DNA from: Actinomycetes bacterium
GTDB taxonomy: Bacteria; Actinomycetota; Actinomycetes; JAHEKZ01
Direction: 5' to 3'
Length of the DNA stretch: 37,304 nucleotides
Assembly: GCA_027118455.1 (NCBI GenBank)
Contig: JAJAYZ010000019.1
Span: forward strand, 1-37,304
Shown here: one piece after another, positions 17,948-26,350 of the stretch
How the letters are laid out: every line of letters begins with the position of its first letter
Position numbering within the stretch: the first letter of the stretch is position 1
Position numbers and translations under genes: made by a program
The notes under the pieces: model-generated
Databases searched by the model: none
What the model was told of the DNA's origin: nothing
Seen by the model: the letters and a program-made list of their open reading frames with translations, nothing else

Positions 17948-19342
17948 TCAGTCGGGCGTACTGGTTTGTTCGGCGAGTTGGCGGAGCAACGGTTCGTATG
18001 CCTCGCTGAACGTTGGGAAGGCGTGGATGACGTCGGCCAGGACGTCGATCGGGATCTGTGCTCGAATCGCCAGGGTCATTTCAGTCAGCCACTCGTCGGC
18101 CCGCGGGCCGATTGCTGATGCGCCGACTACAGCGTTGTTCTCCCGGTCTGCAATTACGACGAGTAGGCCACTTGGCCCGCCCTCGGTCGTGGCTCTGGCG
18201 ACTTCGCTGAGGTCGAGGCTGACCCTTACCACGTCGATTCCTGCTTCGGCGGCGTCCGCGGTGGTGCGGCCGACGCTGGCCACAGGTGGGTCGGTGTAGA
18301 TGGCCCGGGGGATCGCTCGGTAGTCGGCGTGTCTGGTCCCACCGAGCAAGTTGTCGCTGATGAGCCGAGCCTGGTAGTTGGCCACGTGGGTAAATGGAGC
18401 AGTACCGGTGACATCGCCTGCGGCCCATACGTCTTGTCGTCCACGCACGCGGCCGGTGTCATCGACGGCGATCAGTCCTGATGGCCCCACAACCACGCCG
18501 AGACAGTCAAGCCCTAAACCCTCGGTGTCTGGGTGCCGCCCCGTTGCCAGGATCAATCGTTCCACCTCTGGACGTGTTCCGTCCGAGAGCAGCACCTGGG
18601 CACCCCCAGACGGCGTCGACGTCACGCTTCGAACCCCGACCTCCAGCCGAACGTCGACCCCCTCTGCGCGCAGGATGTCCCCCAGGCGTTTTGCGACCGC
18701 CGGCTCCTCGCGGGCCGCCAGCTGAGGTCCCAGCTCGACAACGATGGTGCGGGTACCGAAGCGGGCGTAAAGCTGGGCGAGCTCGCAGCCCACTGGACCA
18801 CCCCCGATGATCAGCAGCGACTCGGGGCGGTGCGCACTGCTGAGTGCCTCGTCGCTGGTCCACGTAGGGACGGTGTGGAGACCGTCGATGTCTGGCCGCG
18901 TGGGGCGCGAACCGGTGGCTACCACGAGGTCGTGCCATCCCACCTCGCGCCCGTCGACCACGACGACACCATCGGCTGCGATCTGACCCTCGCCGCGGAG
19001 CAAGGTCACCCCAGCCTGGCTGAGCGAGCGGGCCGCGCCGGAGTCGTCGCGGTGATCGCTGATTCGGTCCCGCCGGGCCACCGCGGCGGCGAACGCCACG
19101 TCGTCCCCATCTAGTGGGACCGGTTCTGAGACGGCGCCAAGGTCGTGTGCGCCACGCACGAGCTGGCGGACCTCAGCGCTCCGCAGCATCGTCTTGCTGG
19201 GGATGCAGGCCACATATGGGCACTCACCACCCACCCGAAGCCGTTCGACCAGGGCTACCGATCGACCCGCACCGGCGAGCGTGGTCGCAACCAGCTCTCC
19301 GGCGGACCCCCCACCCAAAATAACGACCTCGAATGAGTTCAC
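17948..19342 (-). CDS. NAD(P)/FAD-dependent pyridine nucleotide-disulfide oxidoreductase
   Basis: This 464-residue flavoprotein starts at GTG 19342. Domains in order are an N-terminal FAD-binding Rossmann motif (GGGSAG, 10-15), a redox-active pair Cys41/Cys46 in CPYVACIPSK, the NAD(P)-binding motif GGGPVGCELAQLY in the middle, the second FAD motif (VWAAGDVTG), and the dimerisation domain ending HAFPTFSEAYEP. The last is a variant of the His-x-x-Pro-T-x-x-E active-site base motif. It belongs with dihydrolipoamide dehydrogenase, mercuric reductase and mycothione reductase. No N-terminal HMA domain or C-terminal Cys pair is present, so mercuric reductase is unlikely. The gene is upstream of the PLD gene on the same strand, with a 49-base gap. 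Confidence 0.88.
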   Translation of the reverse strand: MNSFEVVILGGGSAGELVATTLAGAGRSVALVERLRVGGECPYVACIPSKTMLRSAEVRQLVRGAHDLGAVSEPVPLDGDDVAFAAAVARRDRISDHRDDSGAARSLSQAGVTLLRGEGQIAADGVVVVDGREVGWHDLVVATGSRPTRPDIDGLHTVPTWTSDEALSSAHRPESLLIIGGGPVGCELAQLYARFGTRTIVVELGPQLAAREEPAVAKRLGDILRAEGVDVRLEVGVRSVTSTPSGGAQVLLSDGTRPEVERLILATGRHPDTEGLGLDCLGVVVGPSGLIAVDDTGRVRGRQDVWAAGDVTGTAPFTHVANYQARLISDNLLGGTRHADYRAIPRAIYTDPPVASVGRTTADAAEAGIDVVRVSLDLSEVARATTEGGPSGLLVVIADRENNAVVGASAIGPRADEWLTEMTLAIRAQIPIDVLADVIHAFPTFSEAYEPLLRQLAEQTSTPD

Positions 19343-19379
19343 AGTAGAGGTATACCCGATCGCGAGCGTTCCAGCGGGG

Positions 19380-19720
19380 CTGGCCTGAGAAGGCTTCGGG
19401 CATCAGTAGCGATGGGTTCGGGGCATCCTTGAGGGCGCGACCCAGGTGCTCCCGGGCGAGCTCGAGCCGAAGGGCGCGAGCCCGCGAGCCGCGGGCGCAT
19501 CACCACGGCGCTCAGGACGTCGAGCGCCGAGCAGCTGAACTCGCTGCCATGGGTCCGCTGATCCTCGGTTGGCGTTGTCTGAGCCGACGCAGGCCTTCGC
19601 GTGCACCTAGATCGGTATCCCCGCGGCGTTCTTGGGGCGGTACACCGCCAACCAGGAGCCGCCAGCTGCTGAAGCAGGCGAAGCACGGGATCACTGCGAT
19701 CAGGCCAACGGCCGTGCTGT
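19380..19720 (-). pseudogene. second decayed phospholipase-D-like gene
   Basis: Minus-strand pieces read VYRPKNAAGIPI, stop, VHAKACVGSDNAN, then in other frames THGSEFSCSALD and RALRLELAREHLG and RALKDAPNPSLLMPEA. These follow the order of the HKD2 motif and C-terminus of PLD-like proteins. The frame contains a stop right before VHAK and at least two frameshifts, and the aspartate segment of the HKD is lost. Confidence 0.6.
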
Positions 19721-19862
19721 CTCGCGCTCGTCCTGCGGTCACACCAAGCGACACCCCACCAGCGCCAACGGAGACGGCAACCGGCGGACTTCAAGCAGGA
19801 GCAAGATCCCTGCTTCCGCGATCTTGCCTACCCGGCCTTCACAGTCGGCATGCCCTGAACTC

Positions 19863-20010
19863 TTACGTCTTCGGGGCCGTGCCGCCGCGATGGCGGAACC
19901 AGCGGCAGCCAGCCGCAGGCGACACGCCGACCTCGACCACGGCGCCCTCGCTGGTGACCCCGGTATCGATCACCCGCCAGGACTCGCGTTCGATATCTCG
20001 TCGATGCTTC
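19863..20010 (-). mobile_element. IS30-family transposase N-terminal fragment
   Basis: An open minus-strand frame ending at the TAA at 19865-19863 reads RRDIERESWRVIDTG, VTSEGAVVEVGVSPAAG and CRWFRHRGG. This is the helix-turn-helix typical of the N-terminus of IS30-type transposases (VGVSxxxGxRWFRxxGG). The DDE catalytic domain and inverted repeats are absent. Confidence 0.5.
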
Positions 20011-20143
20011 GCTGCCCTCGCGACTTCGGGGCCTCTTGCCTGCAGGCACGCAGTTTTGAGTGGTTCCTCAGGCTGAGTCTGACAAGCCCGACGAAAGGAG
20101 AGGTCCGCCGTGAAGCGTTATTGCCTAGCCTGCATCCACCGTT

Positions 20144-20857
20144 CTAGAGTCGTCGCGCGAAAACCACCACGTTGTCGGTGTAGCCACCTTCGGCGCGGTT
20201 GGGGTCGAACGGTCCGCCGCAGGTGATGAGCCGAAGTTCGGATCCGTTGGTGTTTCCGTAGACCTTTAGTGTCGGGAAGTTGCTCTTGGCAAAGAGACGG
20301 ACGGCATAGACCTCAAATCGAATGACTGTGCCGTCTCTGCTGTCGACCACCAGTTTGTCGTCCGGCTTTAGTTCGCCTAACCGATAGAACACCGATGGAC
20401 CGTTGACTGCACCATCTACGTGACCCTCGATGACTGCTGGGCCGATCTCGCCGGGGGCGGGGGATCCGTCGAACCAGGCTGCCTTGTCGTAGTCAGGTCC
20501 TGGTTGCGGGACTTCGAGCGTTCCGTCGGCTTGCAGCCCGACCACAGTCAGGGGTGACGAAACGTTGATCGTGGGGATGCGGATCTTTACGGGCCGAGAG
20601 ACGGCAACCTCTGGCGAACCCGCTTGAGGTTTCACCGTTCCTGTTGAATGGGACGGCCCTGGTTTGTCTGGGTCGGCCGTGTTGAGTGAACCTCGCCCAG
20701 CGACCGGCGGGGACGGGGGGGCGGGATCTTGGTTGACAACCCCGACTGCCACCGCGGTCCCTCCCCCGATCAGGAGGAGGGCCGCAGTGGCAGACATGAC
20801 TGGCCATCGGCGACGCTGACTCGGAGGTGTGCTGTCTCCGGGCCGAGCGTCATCCAT
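20144..20857 (-). CDS. class F sortase
   Basis: This 237-residue protein has ATG at 20857 overlapping the TGA of the upstream CHRD gene, so the two are translationally coupled. It has a basic N-terminus, a membrane anchor (about 20-41), a Pro/Ser-rich linker and a sortase domain (about 88-237). The domain carries the catalytic His146 in IEGHVD, Cys213 in LITCGG and a probable Arg221. Short length and lack of further helices fit class F. Sortases covalently attach surface proteins carrying a C-terminal sorting signal. The coupled neighbour is the obvious substrate, though it lacks a canonical LPXTG. Confidence 0.88.
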   Translation of the reverse strand: MDDARPGDSTPPSQRRRWPVMSATAALLLIGGGTAVAVGVVNQDPAPPSPPVAGRGSLNTADPDKPGPSHSTGTVKPQAGSPEVAVSRPVKIRIPTINVSSPLTVVGLQADGTLEVPQPGPDYDKAAWFDGSPAPGEIGPAVIEGHVDGAVNGPSVFYRLGELKPDDKLVVDSRDGTVIRFEVYAVRLFAKSNFPTLKVYGNTNGSELRLITCGGPFDPNRAEGGYTDNVVVFARRL

Positions 20858-21630
20858 CAGTTGTTGCTGGTGCTTGCGAAGCGACGTCGCGTAGCGAGCA
20901 TGAGCCCACCGAGCAAGGCCACGCCGCCGAGGGCGATAAGACCTTCGTTCTCAGTGCCCGTCGTCGAACCTGAGCCTGTCTCGATTCCGCCAGTGGGGGT
21001 TGAGCCCATCTGTGAAACGGCCAAGACCCCGCAGCTCGCTGGGTCGGTGGCCTCGGTGGGAAGCTTCGGGTCAAGGTCTGACTTTGTTTTGCCGTCGTAC
21101 TTGCCGTCATCGTTGTAGTCGACACCGTGAACGACGACTACCGCTTCACCGTCTGCGACGGCTTGGGCCACTTCATCGTTGACCTGAATTGAGCCACGCT
21201 CGTAGCTGATCTTGCCGCCGGGGGCGGTGTCGAACCGGTTGACCGCAAGAACCGAGTCAGGCGATGTGTCTCCAGTCTTGGTCAGCGAGACCACCACATC
21301 CCCGTAAGCTGGCGCGCCCTCAGTTGTGTTGATGTTTCCGTCGCCGTTCTTGTCATCGCTGGCGGTCGGACACTCATGGCGGGCTTCTGCTGCGAAGTGG
21401 ATGTGCGCGGCGTGGGGTTGATTGGGAAGAAGACCCTGAGCTGCCAATTTAACTGTAAGCGTGTTGCCACTCACAGTCACCATCGCCGTGCCAGTTGAAT
21501 TCGAGCCGTTAAGCGGCTTCAGCTGTGCCTGAGTGGATCCGTCCGCGGCGTTAGCCGGACCGGCGAGCGCCATCAATGCAACGAGGCTGAGTGCAGGAGC
21601 GGTAACGGCTGCTTTTTGCAAGCGATTCAT
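20857..21630 (-). CDS. CHRD-domain cell-surface protein, likely sortase substrate
   Basis: This 257-residue protein starts at ATG 21630 with AGAAGGGA upstream; the frame is open further but the signal peptide begins here. The signal peptide ends PANA-AD. The mature part is a CHRD-like beta domain with HAAHIHF and a conserved His pair, an Asp-rich calcium-like segment (DDKNGDGN) and a second one (DYNDDGKYDGK). The C-terminus has a Ser/Thr/Gly spacer, a hydrophobic helix (GLIALGGVALLGGLML) and an RRR stop, the layout of a wall-anchored protein. Instead of LPXTG there is TPTGGIETGSG at 211-221. It is coupled to the sortase and divergent from an ECF sigma factor. Confidence 0.82.
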   Translation of the reverse strand: MNRLQKAAVTAPALSLVALMALAGPANAADGSTQAQLKPLNGSNSTGTAMVTVSGNTLTVKLAAQGLLPNQPHAAHIHFAAEARHECPTASDDKNGDGNINTTEGAPAYGDVVVSLTKTGDTSPDSVLAVNRFDTAPGGKISYERGSIQVNDEVAQAVADGEAVVVVHGVDYNDDGKYDGKTKSDLDPKLPTEATDPASCGVLAVSQMGSTPTGGIETGSGSTTGTENEGLIALGGVALLGGLMLATRRRFASTSNN

Positions 21631-22068
21631 GACTATCCCTTCTAGTGGCCATGGCGTTGGTCGCCGTTGGGGCCGGTGAGACACAGCCCGGGTGGCGCGT
21701 CTGCTCACGATGTGATTCGTAGTGACCTGCACCGCGGATTGGTTTGAGGATCACTTTGCTGGGTAAATCCGTGAGCATGTTGGATCACGTAGCGCGACTG
21801 GACCTGTCCAGACCCCGCACCCTCGCCGCTCGTAACTTCTTCGTGAAGGCTACGGGATCGTGACGCGACAAGCGGGGCCAACGACATCCGTGCAGGATGT
21901 GCCCCAGGTGGTCAGCGTTCCCACGCGCTGCCCGGCTCGTCGTGAGACGACTCTGGTTGGTGCGAAACCGCCACCGCAAGGCGTTTCCACGCCGGAGGTC
22001 ACAGCGTGAGCGGCCTACCGCGCCGCGCGCCCGGCTCTGAGTTAGAGGGGCCAAGGCGAAAGCTTGCA
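21631..22068. promoter_or_regulatory. divergent promoter region of CHRD-sortase and ECF sigma genes
   Basis: No gene is recognised in these 438 bases. It must carry promoters for both sides. No confident -35/-10 pair for the ECF factor could be assigned. A GTG at 22006 in frame with the sigma gene is an alternative start. Confidence 0.35.
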
Positions 22069-22701
22069 ATGGCTGACGTGGCGTCAATCAAAGTTCATCG
22101 CACAGTGGTTGAGGAGAGTCCGTCGGCCGCGGAACAGGAGTTCGGGCGCCTATCGACCAACGAACTTATGTCGAGGGTGGGCAATGGCGAAGCGCTGGCC
22201 TTCGAAGCTCTTTACGACCGACTTGCAAAGCTAGTCTTCAGCGCAGTCATTTCGGTGCTTCGCGACCTTGCGCAGAGCGAAGAGGTCACCCAGGAGGTGT
22301 TTGTCGAGCTGTGGCGGACCGCCGCGCGCTTCGATCCACAGATAGCAGGAGCACGTACTTGGGCGCTCACACTTGCACACCGAAGGGCGGTAGACCGGGT
22401 GCGCTCGGCGCACGCATCGATGGAACGCGAAAGTCGTTGGACTCGATTGCAAGGTCGCGGCGTCTGTGACCATGTTGCCGAGACCGCTGAGATCACAAGT
22501 GAGCTGGCGCAGGTTCGCAAAGCGCTGCTAAAGTTGACCACTATTCAGCGTGAGGCGATCTCCCTGGCATATTTCGAGGGACACACCTACACCGAGGTTG
22601 CGACTCTGCTCGAACTTCCGCTCGGAACGGTGAAAACGCGCATGCGAGACGGCCTTATTAAACTCCGGTCGCATTTAAACGGGGCGCCGGACTTCCATTG
22701 A
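22069..22701 (+). CDS. ECF RNA polymerase sigma factor, SigK-like
   Basis: This 210-residue sigma factor starts at ATG 22069, or at GTG 22006 (231 residues). Region 2 is clear (GEALAFEALYDRLAKLVFS, then DLAQSEEVTQEVFVELWRTAARFDP), as is region 4 (ALLKLTTIQREAISLAYFEGHTYTEVATLL, then ELPLGTVKTRMRDGLIKL). The composition is closest to SigK-type group factors, which normally pair with a membrane anti-sigma factor (RskA). No anti-sigma gene follows; instead a collapsed GAF-ANTAR gene begins 33 bases later. Control of the divergent surface-protein/sortase genes is a reasonable inference. Confidence 0.85.
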   Translation: MADVASIKVHRTVVEESPSAAEQEFGRLSTNELMSRVGNGEALAFEALYDRLAKLVFSAVISVLRDLAQSEEVTQEVFVELWRTAARFDPQIAGARTWALTLAHRRAVDRVRSAHASMERESRWTRLQGRGVCDHVAETAEITSELAQVRKALLKLTTIQREAISLAYFEGHTYTEVATLLELPLGTVKTRMRDGLIKLRSHLNGAPDFH

Positions 22702-22734
22702 CGCTGCCTACCACCTTCTACCTATGAGGGGTGA

Positions 22735-23320
22735 ATGAGCGAGGACGCCCAGGGTGAGTTGATCAAGGGCCGGACCAGGAGCACGGGCTGGCCCACGCAT
22801 TCGTCGCGTTCGCAGCGACGCTCGTCGGCGACTACGCGTCGTCGAGTTCCTTGACCAACTGGTTGTGAGTTGCATCGACTTGCTGGCGGTATCCGCGGTC
22901 CGGCTGCTTTTGGACGGTCAGCGATTCAGCCTGACGGTCATGGCATCCTCCAGCGAGGAAACTCGACTGTTGGAGGTCTTTCAACTCCAGAACTACGAAG
23001 GACCTTGCCTCGACTGCGTTCGCGCCGTGGTAGCAGTCGAATGTCGTGACCTGGCCGTCGAGCATGCCCGTTGGCCGGTCTTGAACAACGCCCGTCGCAC
23101 CGGACGTCACTCGTGGCACAGCAAATCCAGGGGGTACTCAACAGCACGACCATTATCGAACAAGCCACGGGAGTGTTGGCGGAGCGGTTCAGCGTAACCC
23201 TTGACGAGGCGCTCGAGGCACTACGAAGTCACGTTCGTAATCACAATCTGAGGCTCACCGAGGTTGCGGCGGTGGTGGTAGCGGGTGCCCTCCCGCCAAG
23301 CGTCCTGCTGCAGCGTTGGT
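22735..23320 (+). pseudogene. GAF-ANTAR regulator, collapsed by deletion and frameshifts
   Basis: From an ATG at 22735 the frames must be switched near 22780 and 22835 to follow HGLAHAFVAFAATLVGDY then VVEFLDQLVVSCIDLLAVSA. The GAF half reads on through LEVFQLQNYEGPCLDC and DLAVEHARWPVLNNA. There it jumps, losing roughly fifty residues of the GAF domain, to QIQGVLNSTTIIEQATGVLAE and LDEALEALRSHVRNHNLRLT, an intact-looking ANTAR RNA-binding domain in another frame. ANTAR proteins bind dual-hairpin RNAs to antiterminate transcription. This copy cannot be translated whole. Confidence 0.75.
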
Positions 23321-23671
23321 TGGGCCTGCTTCGATTGATGTTTGAGAACGAAACAGCAGGGTACGACAGCCGTGCCTACATACGGGAGCATCCGGCCCAA
23401 CCATGCCAGCAGTGGCGCGGTCGACTGCCCGGTTCGCACGTCTACAGCTGGCGGACCGAATTCGGGTTGCTTCCGTCCTGTGTGGAAGTACTTCAGCAGG
23501 CCCGACTCTCAGGAAATTTGAGTCGATTCAAGGAGTTCGCCGAAGCGGATGGGGAAACTGGCGCGTGGCGGGAGATCCTCTCATCGACGCATCGTAGGTC
23601 GGAACGGTCCCGAGCGTCCGCTGTCATTGACCACCGCAGCGCCCTTAGCCGATAGTCACTAGGAGAAACTC
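23321..23671. other. stretch without recognised gene
   Basis: The ANTAR frame stays open to 23655 but the sequence beyond about 23320 resembles no known domain and is probably non-coding. A strong AGGAGAAA ribosome binding site for the next gene lies at 23660-23667. Confidence 0.35.
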
Positions 23672-24454
23672 ATGACTGATCTCGCGTCGCGCAACGCCAC
23701 TTTGCACGCTTTGCATAAATCGCCAGAGATTTTGGTGCTTGCGAATGTGTGGGACGTGGTGTCTGCGCGGACAGTCGCTGCAACGCACGGGGCCAAGGCG
23801 CTGGCCACGGCCAGCCACTCCATTGCAGCAAGCTTCGGTTATGCAGATGGTGAGAACATTCCTTTCGAGCTGCACCTGGACATGGTCAGACGCATCGCTA
23901 GCGCCGTCGACTTGCCACTCACCATGGATCTGGAGGCGGGCTATGGGGACCCGGGGCTGACCGCGCAGATGGTGATTGAGGCAGGGGTAGTCGGTGGCAA
24001 CCTTGAGGACCAGATGAAGCCGCTCGACGAGGCGGTCGATGCTGTGGATGCCGTGCTGACTGCGGGACGCGACGCCGGTATCGACTTCGTGCTCAACGCC
24101 CGTACCGACGCGTTCGTGCTCGCTGAGCCGGACGCTGACCGGGGGGAAACGCTCCACGAGGCACTCCGTCGCGGAAAGGCCTACCTTAAGGCCGGAGCGC
24201 CGGTGGTGTTCGTACCCGGAGTCATCGCTCGTGACGAGGTTGCCGCCCTCGCTGAGGGCTTGGGGCCGATGCGACTGTCCGTGATCAGTGTGCCCGGCAA
24301 GTCCTTGTCGACGAAAGAGTTGCAGGAACTGGGAGTGGCCAGGGTATCCACCGGACCCCACACCCAGCGAGTCGCGCTCACGGCCCTGCAGGACGCCGCC
24401 AGCGCACTGTTCGGCGGAGGGAGCATGCCCGAAGAGACCCGTGCCCTGAACTGA
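23672..24454 (+). CDS. isocitrate lyase/PEP mutase superfamily protein
   Basis: This 260-residue TIM-barrel enzyme has ATG at 23672 and AGGAGAAA just upstream. Typical segments are LANVWDVVSARTVA (strand 1), ATASHSIAASFGYADGE (Ser-rich P-loop equivalent), LTMDLEAGYGDP (Mg-binding Asp/Glu), GGNLEDQ and NARTDAFV. The KKCGH signature of true isocitrate lyases is absent. It therefore fits the group that includes carboxyphosphonoenolpyruvate phosphonomutase, oxaloacetate decarboxylase and 2-methylisocitrate lyase-like proteins. The actual substrate, a 2- or 3-carbon oxo-acid, cannot be read. It is intact and single, with relics on both sides. Confidence 0.85.
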   Translation: MTDLASRNATLHALHKSPEILVLANVWDVVSARTVAATHGAKALATASHSIAASFGYADGENIPFELHLDMVRRIASAVDLPLTMDLEAGYGDPGLTAQMVIEAGVVGGNLEDQMKPLDEAVDAVDAVLTAGRDAGIDFVLNARTDAFVLAEPDADRGETLHEALRRGKAYLKAGAPVVFVPGVIARDEVAALAEGLGPMRLSVISVPGKSLSTKELQELGVARVSTGPHTQRVALTALQDAASALFGGGSMPEETRALN

Positions 24455-24507
24455 CCGCCACCCCAGACTCTGGCACGCCACACGCACATAACGATTTTGG
24501 AGGATCT

Positions 24508-24700
24508 ATGAGCAGGGGCTCCGTTGGCACTGAGAACGGCACGCCGATCGAGCTTCACTACACCGATCAGGGATCGGTTCCCCTGTTGTCCTGATCCATG
24601 GCCGGCCTTTGTCGGGACGCTCTTGGGAGAACCAGGCACACGCGCAACAGCTAGGCCCGCCATCGGCGCCCTGACCAGGGCGCTTCGGAAGCCGAGGTAG
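24508..24700 (+). pseudogene. alpha/beta hydrolase (chloroperoxidase-like) N-terminal fragment
   Basis: The ATG at 24508 is preceded by a good GGAGG site. It reads MSRGSVGTENGTPIELHYTDQG, then with one frameshift PVVLIHGRPLSGRSWENQ, the first strand and oxyanion-hole HG of haloperoxidase-type hydrolases. The nucleophile elbow and the rest are missing; the sequence after 24640 is unrelated. It is 54 bases after the PEP-mutase-family gene and may once have been its operon partner. Confidence 0.6.
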
Positions 24701-24738
24701 GTGTTTACTGATGGTCTACAGGATTGTGGGTGGTTGGC

Positions 24739-25137
24739 ATGATCGTCATTATCGGTTTGATCGTCTTGATGGCAGCGGTGATCGTCGGTGTCGTCGGTGT
24801 GCTCGGCAACGCGGGCAGCGGGCATGCGCTGACCGACGCGTTTTCTGTGTTCGGCTATCACGTGACCGGCTCGACTGGCACGCTGTTTCTGTACGGCATC
24901 GTGGTCGGGGCCACCGCCGTCCTCGGGCTGGGCCTGCTGCTGGCCGGCGCGCGCCGCACCTCTCGTCGGGGCCGCGCCGCGCGCAGCGAGCTCAAGAAGT
25001 CTCGCCGCGAAACCGCCCTGATCAGCCAGGATCGCGACGACCTCATTGACCAGCGCGAAACCGCCGCCGCGGACCAAGCGGCGGTCGCAAAGAACGATCC
25101 GCCTCCCACCCCGGCCCCACCCGCGCCGCGAACGTAA
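24739..25137 (+). CDS. small two-helix membrane protein with charged coiled tail
   Basis: ATG at 24739 (GTG at 24724 is possible) gives a 132-residue protein. Two hydrophobic helices (residues 1-25 and about 48-70) are separated by a short loop with VFGYHVTGSTG. The C-terminal half is charged and helical (RSELKKSRRETALISQDRDDLIDQRE), ending in a Pro/Ala tail. No named domain is recognised; the layout resembles small LapA-like actinobacterial membrane proteins. Confidence 0.6.
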   Translation: MIVIIGLIVLMAAVIVGVVGVLGNAGSGHALTDAFSVFGYHVTGSTGTLFLYGIVVGATAVLGLGLLLAGARRTSRRGRAARSELKKSRRETALISQDRDDLIDQRETAAADQAAVAKNDPPPTPAPPAPRT

Positions 25138-25389
25138 CTAGCCATCGTCCTCACTCATTCATCGAGACCAACGATGCAGTGAGAAGGCCCGTGGACCTAC
25201 GTGAACTCCGATCTGGGACGGGTCGTCCGACAGGATGCAATCGTGGACGGCAGGCATCACCCGCTCGCACCCCGATCGACTCGTGACCTTGAGATTGGCG
25301 ACCGCTGGGCTGTCCAGGGGTCTGCTGCAGGGTTGCGCTGGTGGCGCGTTCCTTAAGCCTGTGGGGCCCGAACATCAGTATCCTGAAGT

Positions 25390-25869
25390 GTGTCAATCCC
25401 CTATGTCTTGAGTTTGGCTGTTGTCGTTATCTTGGCGGTAAGCGCCCGTTTCGCGCTTCCGGGCCTGCCGCTCTCTCAGAAGGCCAACAGAATCTCGACT
25501 GCAGAGGCTGTACTCGTTGGTCTCGGAGTGACCGGCTTTCTGGCTCACTGCACGGCGATGTTCTTTCCCGAACTCGTTGATCCATTCCCCTGGACAACTA
25601 CAGCCACGACCCAGATCCGTGGACTGAGCACGGCGAGCGTTGTTTGGTTCGTCGTCCCTTGCTGCCTTGTCCTGTTGGGGTTACGTCGCATTCACCCAGC
25701 CGCTTTGGGTGCTGTCGCCGTATCCCTTGCCGGTGTCGGGATCAGTATGTACAACGGCGGTAGCCTGGCTGCACATCTCGGGTGGATCTTCATCTTGGTT
25801 CTGGTGATGGTTGCGGTAGCCGCGGCGTTTGTCCTTCCGCCACGAAGGACTCCGCTTGCAAGGCCCTGA
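25390..25869 (+). CDS. four-helix membrane protein, unknown
   Basis: GTG at 25390 gives 159 residues with four hydrophobic stretches, near residues 3-24, 38-60, 82-100 and 105-150. A motif FFPELVDPFPW lies in the second loop. No family is recognised and no strong ribosome binding site is seen. The 252 bases before it (25138-25389) hold nothing recognised. Confidence 0.5.
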   Translation: MSIPYVLSLAVVVILAVSARFALPGLPLSQKANRISTAEAVLVGLGVTGFLAHCTAMFFPELVDPFPWTTTATTQIRGLSTASVVWFVVPCCLVLLGLRRIHPAALGAVAVSLAGVGISMYNGGSLAAHLGWIFILVLVMVAVAAAFVLPPRRTPLARP

Positions 25870-26046
25870 CTGTCGGGACCGCGCCATCTTGTTGTTGTTG
25901 TGTCGCTTTGTTGACCAGTGACGGCGCGGTCGCCCCTGCGGCCTCGGGCGCCTGGGTGCGTCGACCAGAGCGCGCGCGGTGACTGTCGGTCAGTCGCCTT
26001 TGGTGGGCAATCGGGGGTCTGCTCGGCTTTGTCGCCTGTCATGAGC

Positions 26047-26112
26047 ATGGGACCGCTCTGAGCGGTTTGCTGCCAGCTTCATGGGACCACCTGAATTGCC
26101 AGTCATGGGACC
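26047..26112. repeat. three ATGGGACC direct repeats, IS-end-like
   Basis: ATGGGACC occurs at 26047-26054, 26081-26088 and 26105-26112, the last two extended to CATGGGACCACC. Spaced short repeats of this kind are typical of IS21-family termini. The last copy abuts the DUF4143 fragment, as an insertion junction would. No transposase lies next to it. Confidence 0.4.
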
Positions 26113-26116
26113 ACCC

Positions 26117-26350
26117 GGCGCGGTTGGCGAGATCCGTAAGCAAGCGTCGTGGCTTGACGATGTCGGCCCGCTGGGTCACTGGCGAACCAGCGATGGCGAC
26201 GAAGTCGACCTGGTGGTGGAGCGTGACGACGGGGCGGTGGTGGCGTTCTAGGTCAAGGCAGCCGCGCGCGTGCCCGGTAATGAGTTCCGTGGGCTGCGCA
26301 AGCTGAAGGCCGCGCTGGGGACCAGGTTCCTCGCTGGGCGAGTGGCATCA
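26117..26350 (+). pseudogene. C-terminal fragment of DUF4143 ATPase
   Basis: The frame reads GEIRKQASWLDDVGPLGHWRT, SDGDEVDLVVERDDGAVVAF, stop (TAG 26249-26251), VKAAARVPGNEF and RGLRKLKAALGTRFLAG. The DEVDLV...VxxVK pattern is the nuclease-like DUF4143 C-terminal domain of AAA ATPases; the stop has replaced the Glu of the usual EVK. The AAA domain is missing. Beyond about 26350 the similarity fades. Confidence 0.65.

Noticed and set aside
17948..19342. Mercuric reductase
   Set aside because: The redox Cys pair is present but the N-terminal HMA domain and C-terminal Cys pair are missing, and no mer genes are near.
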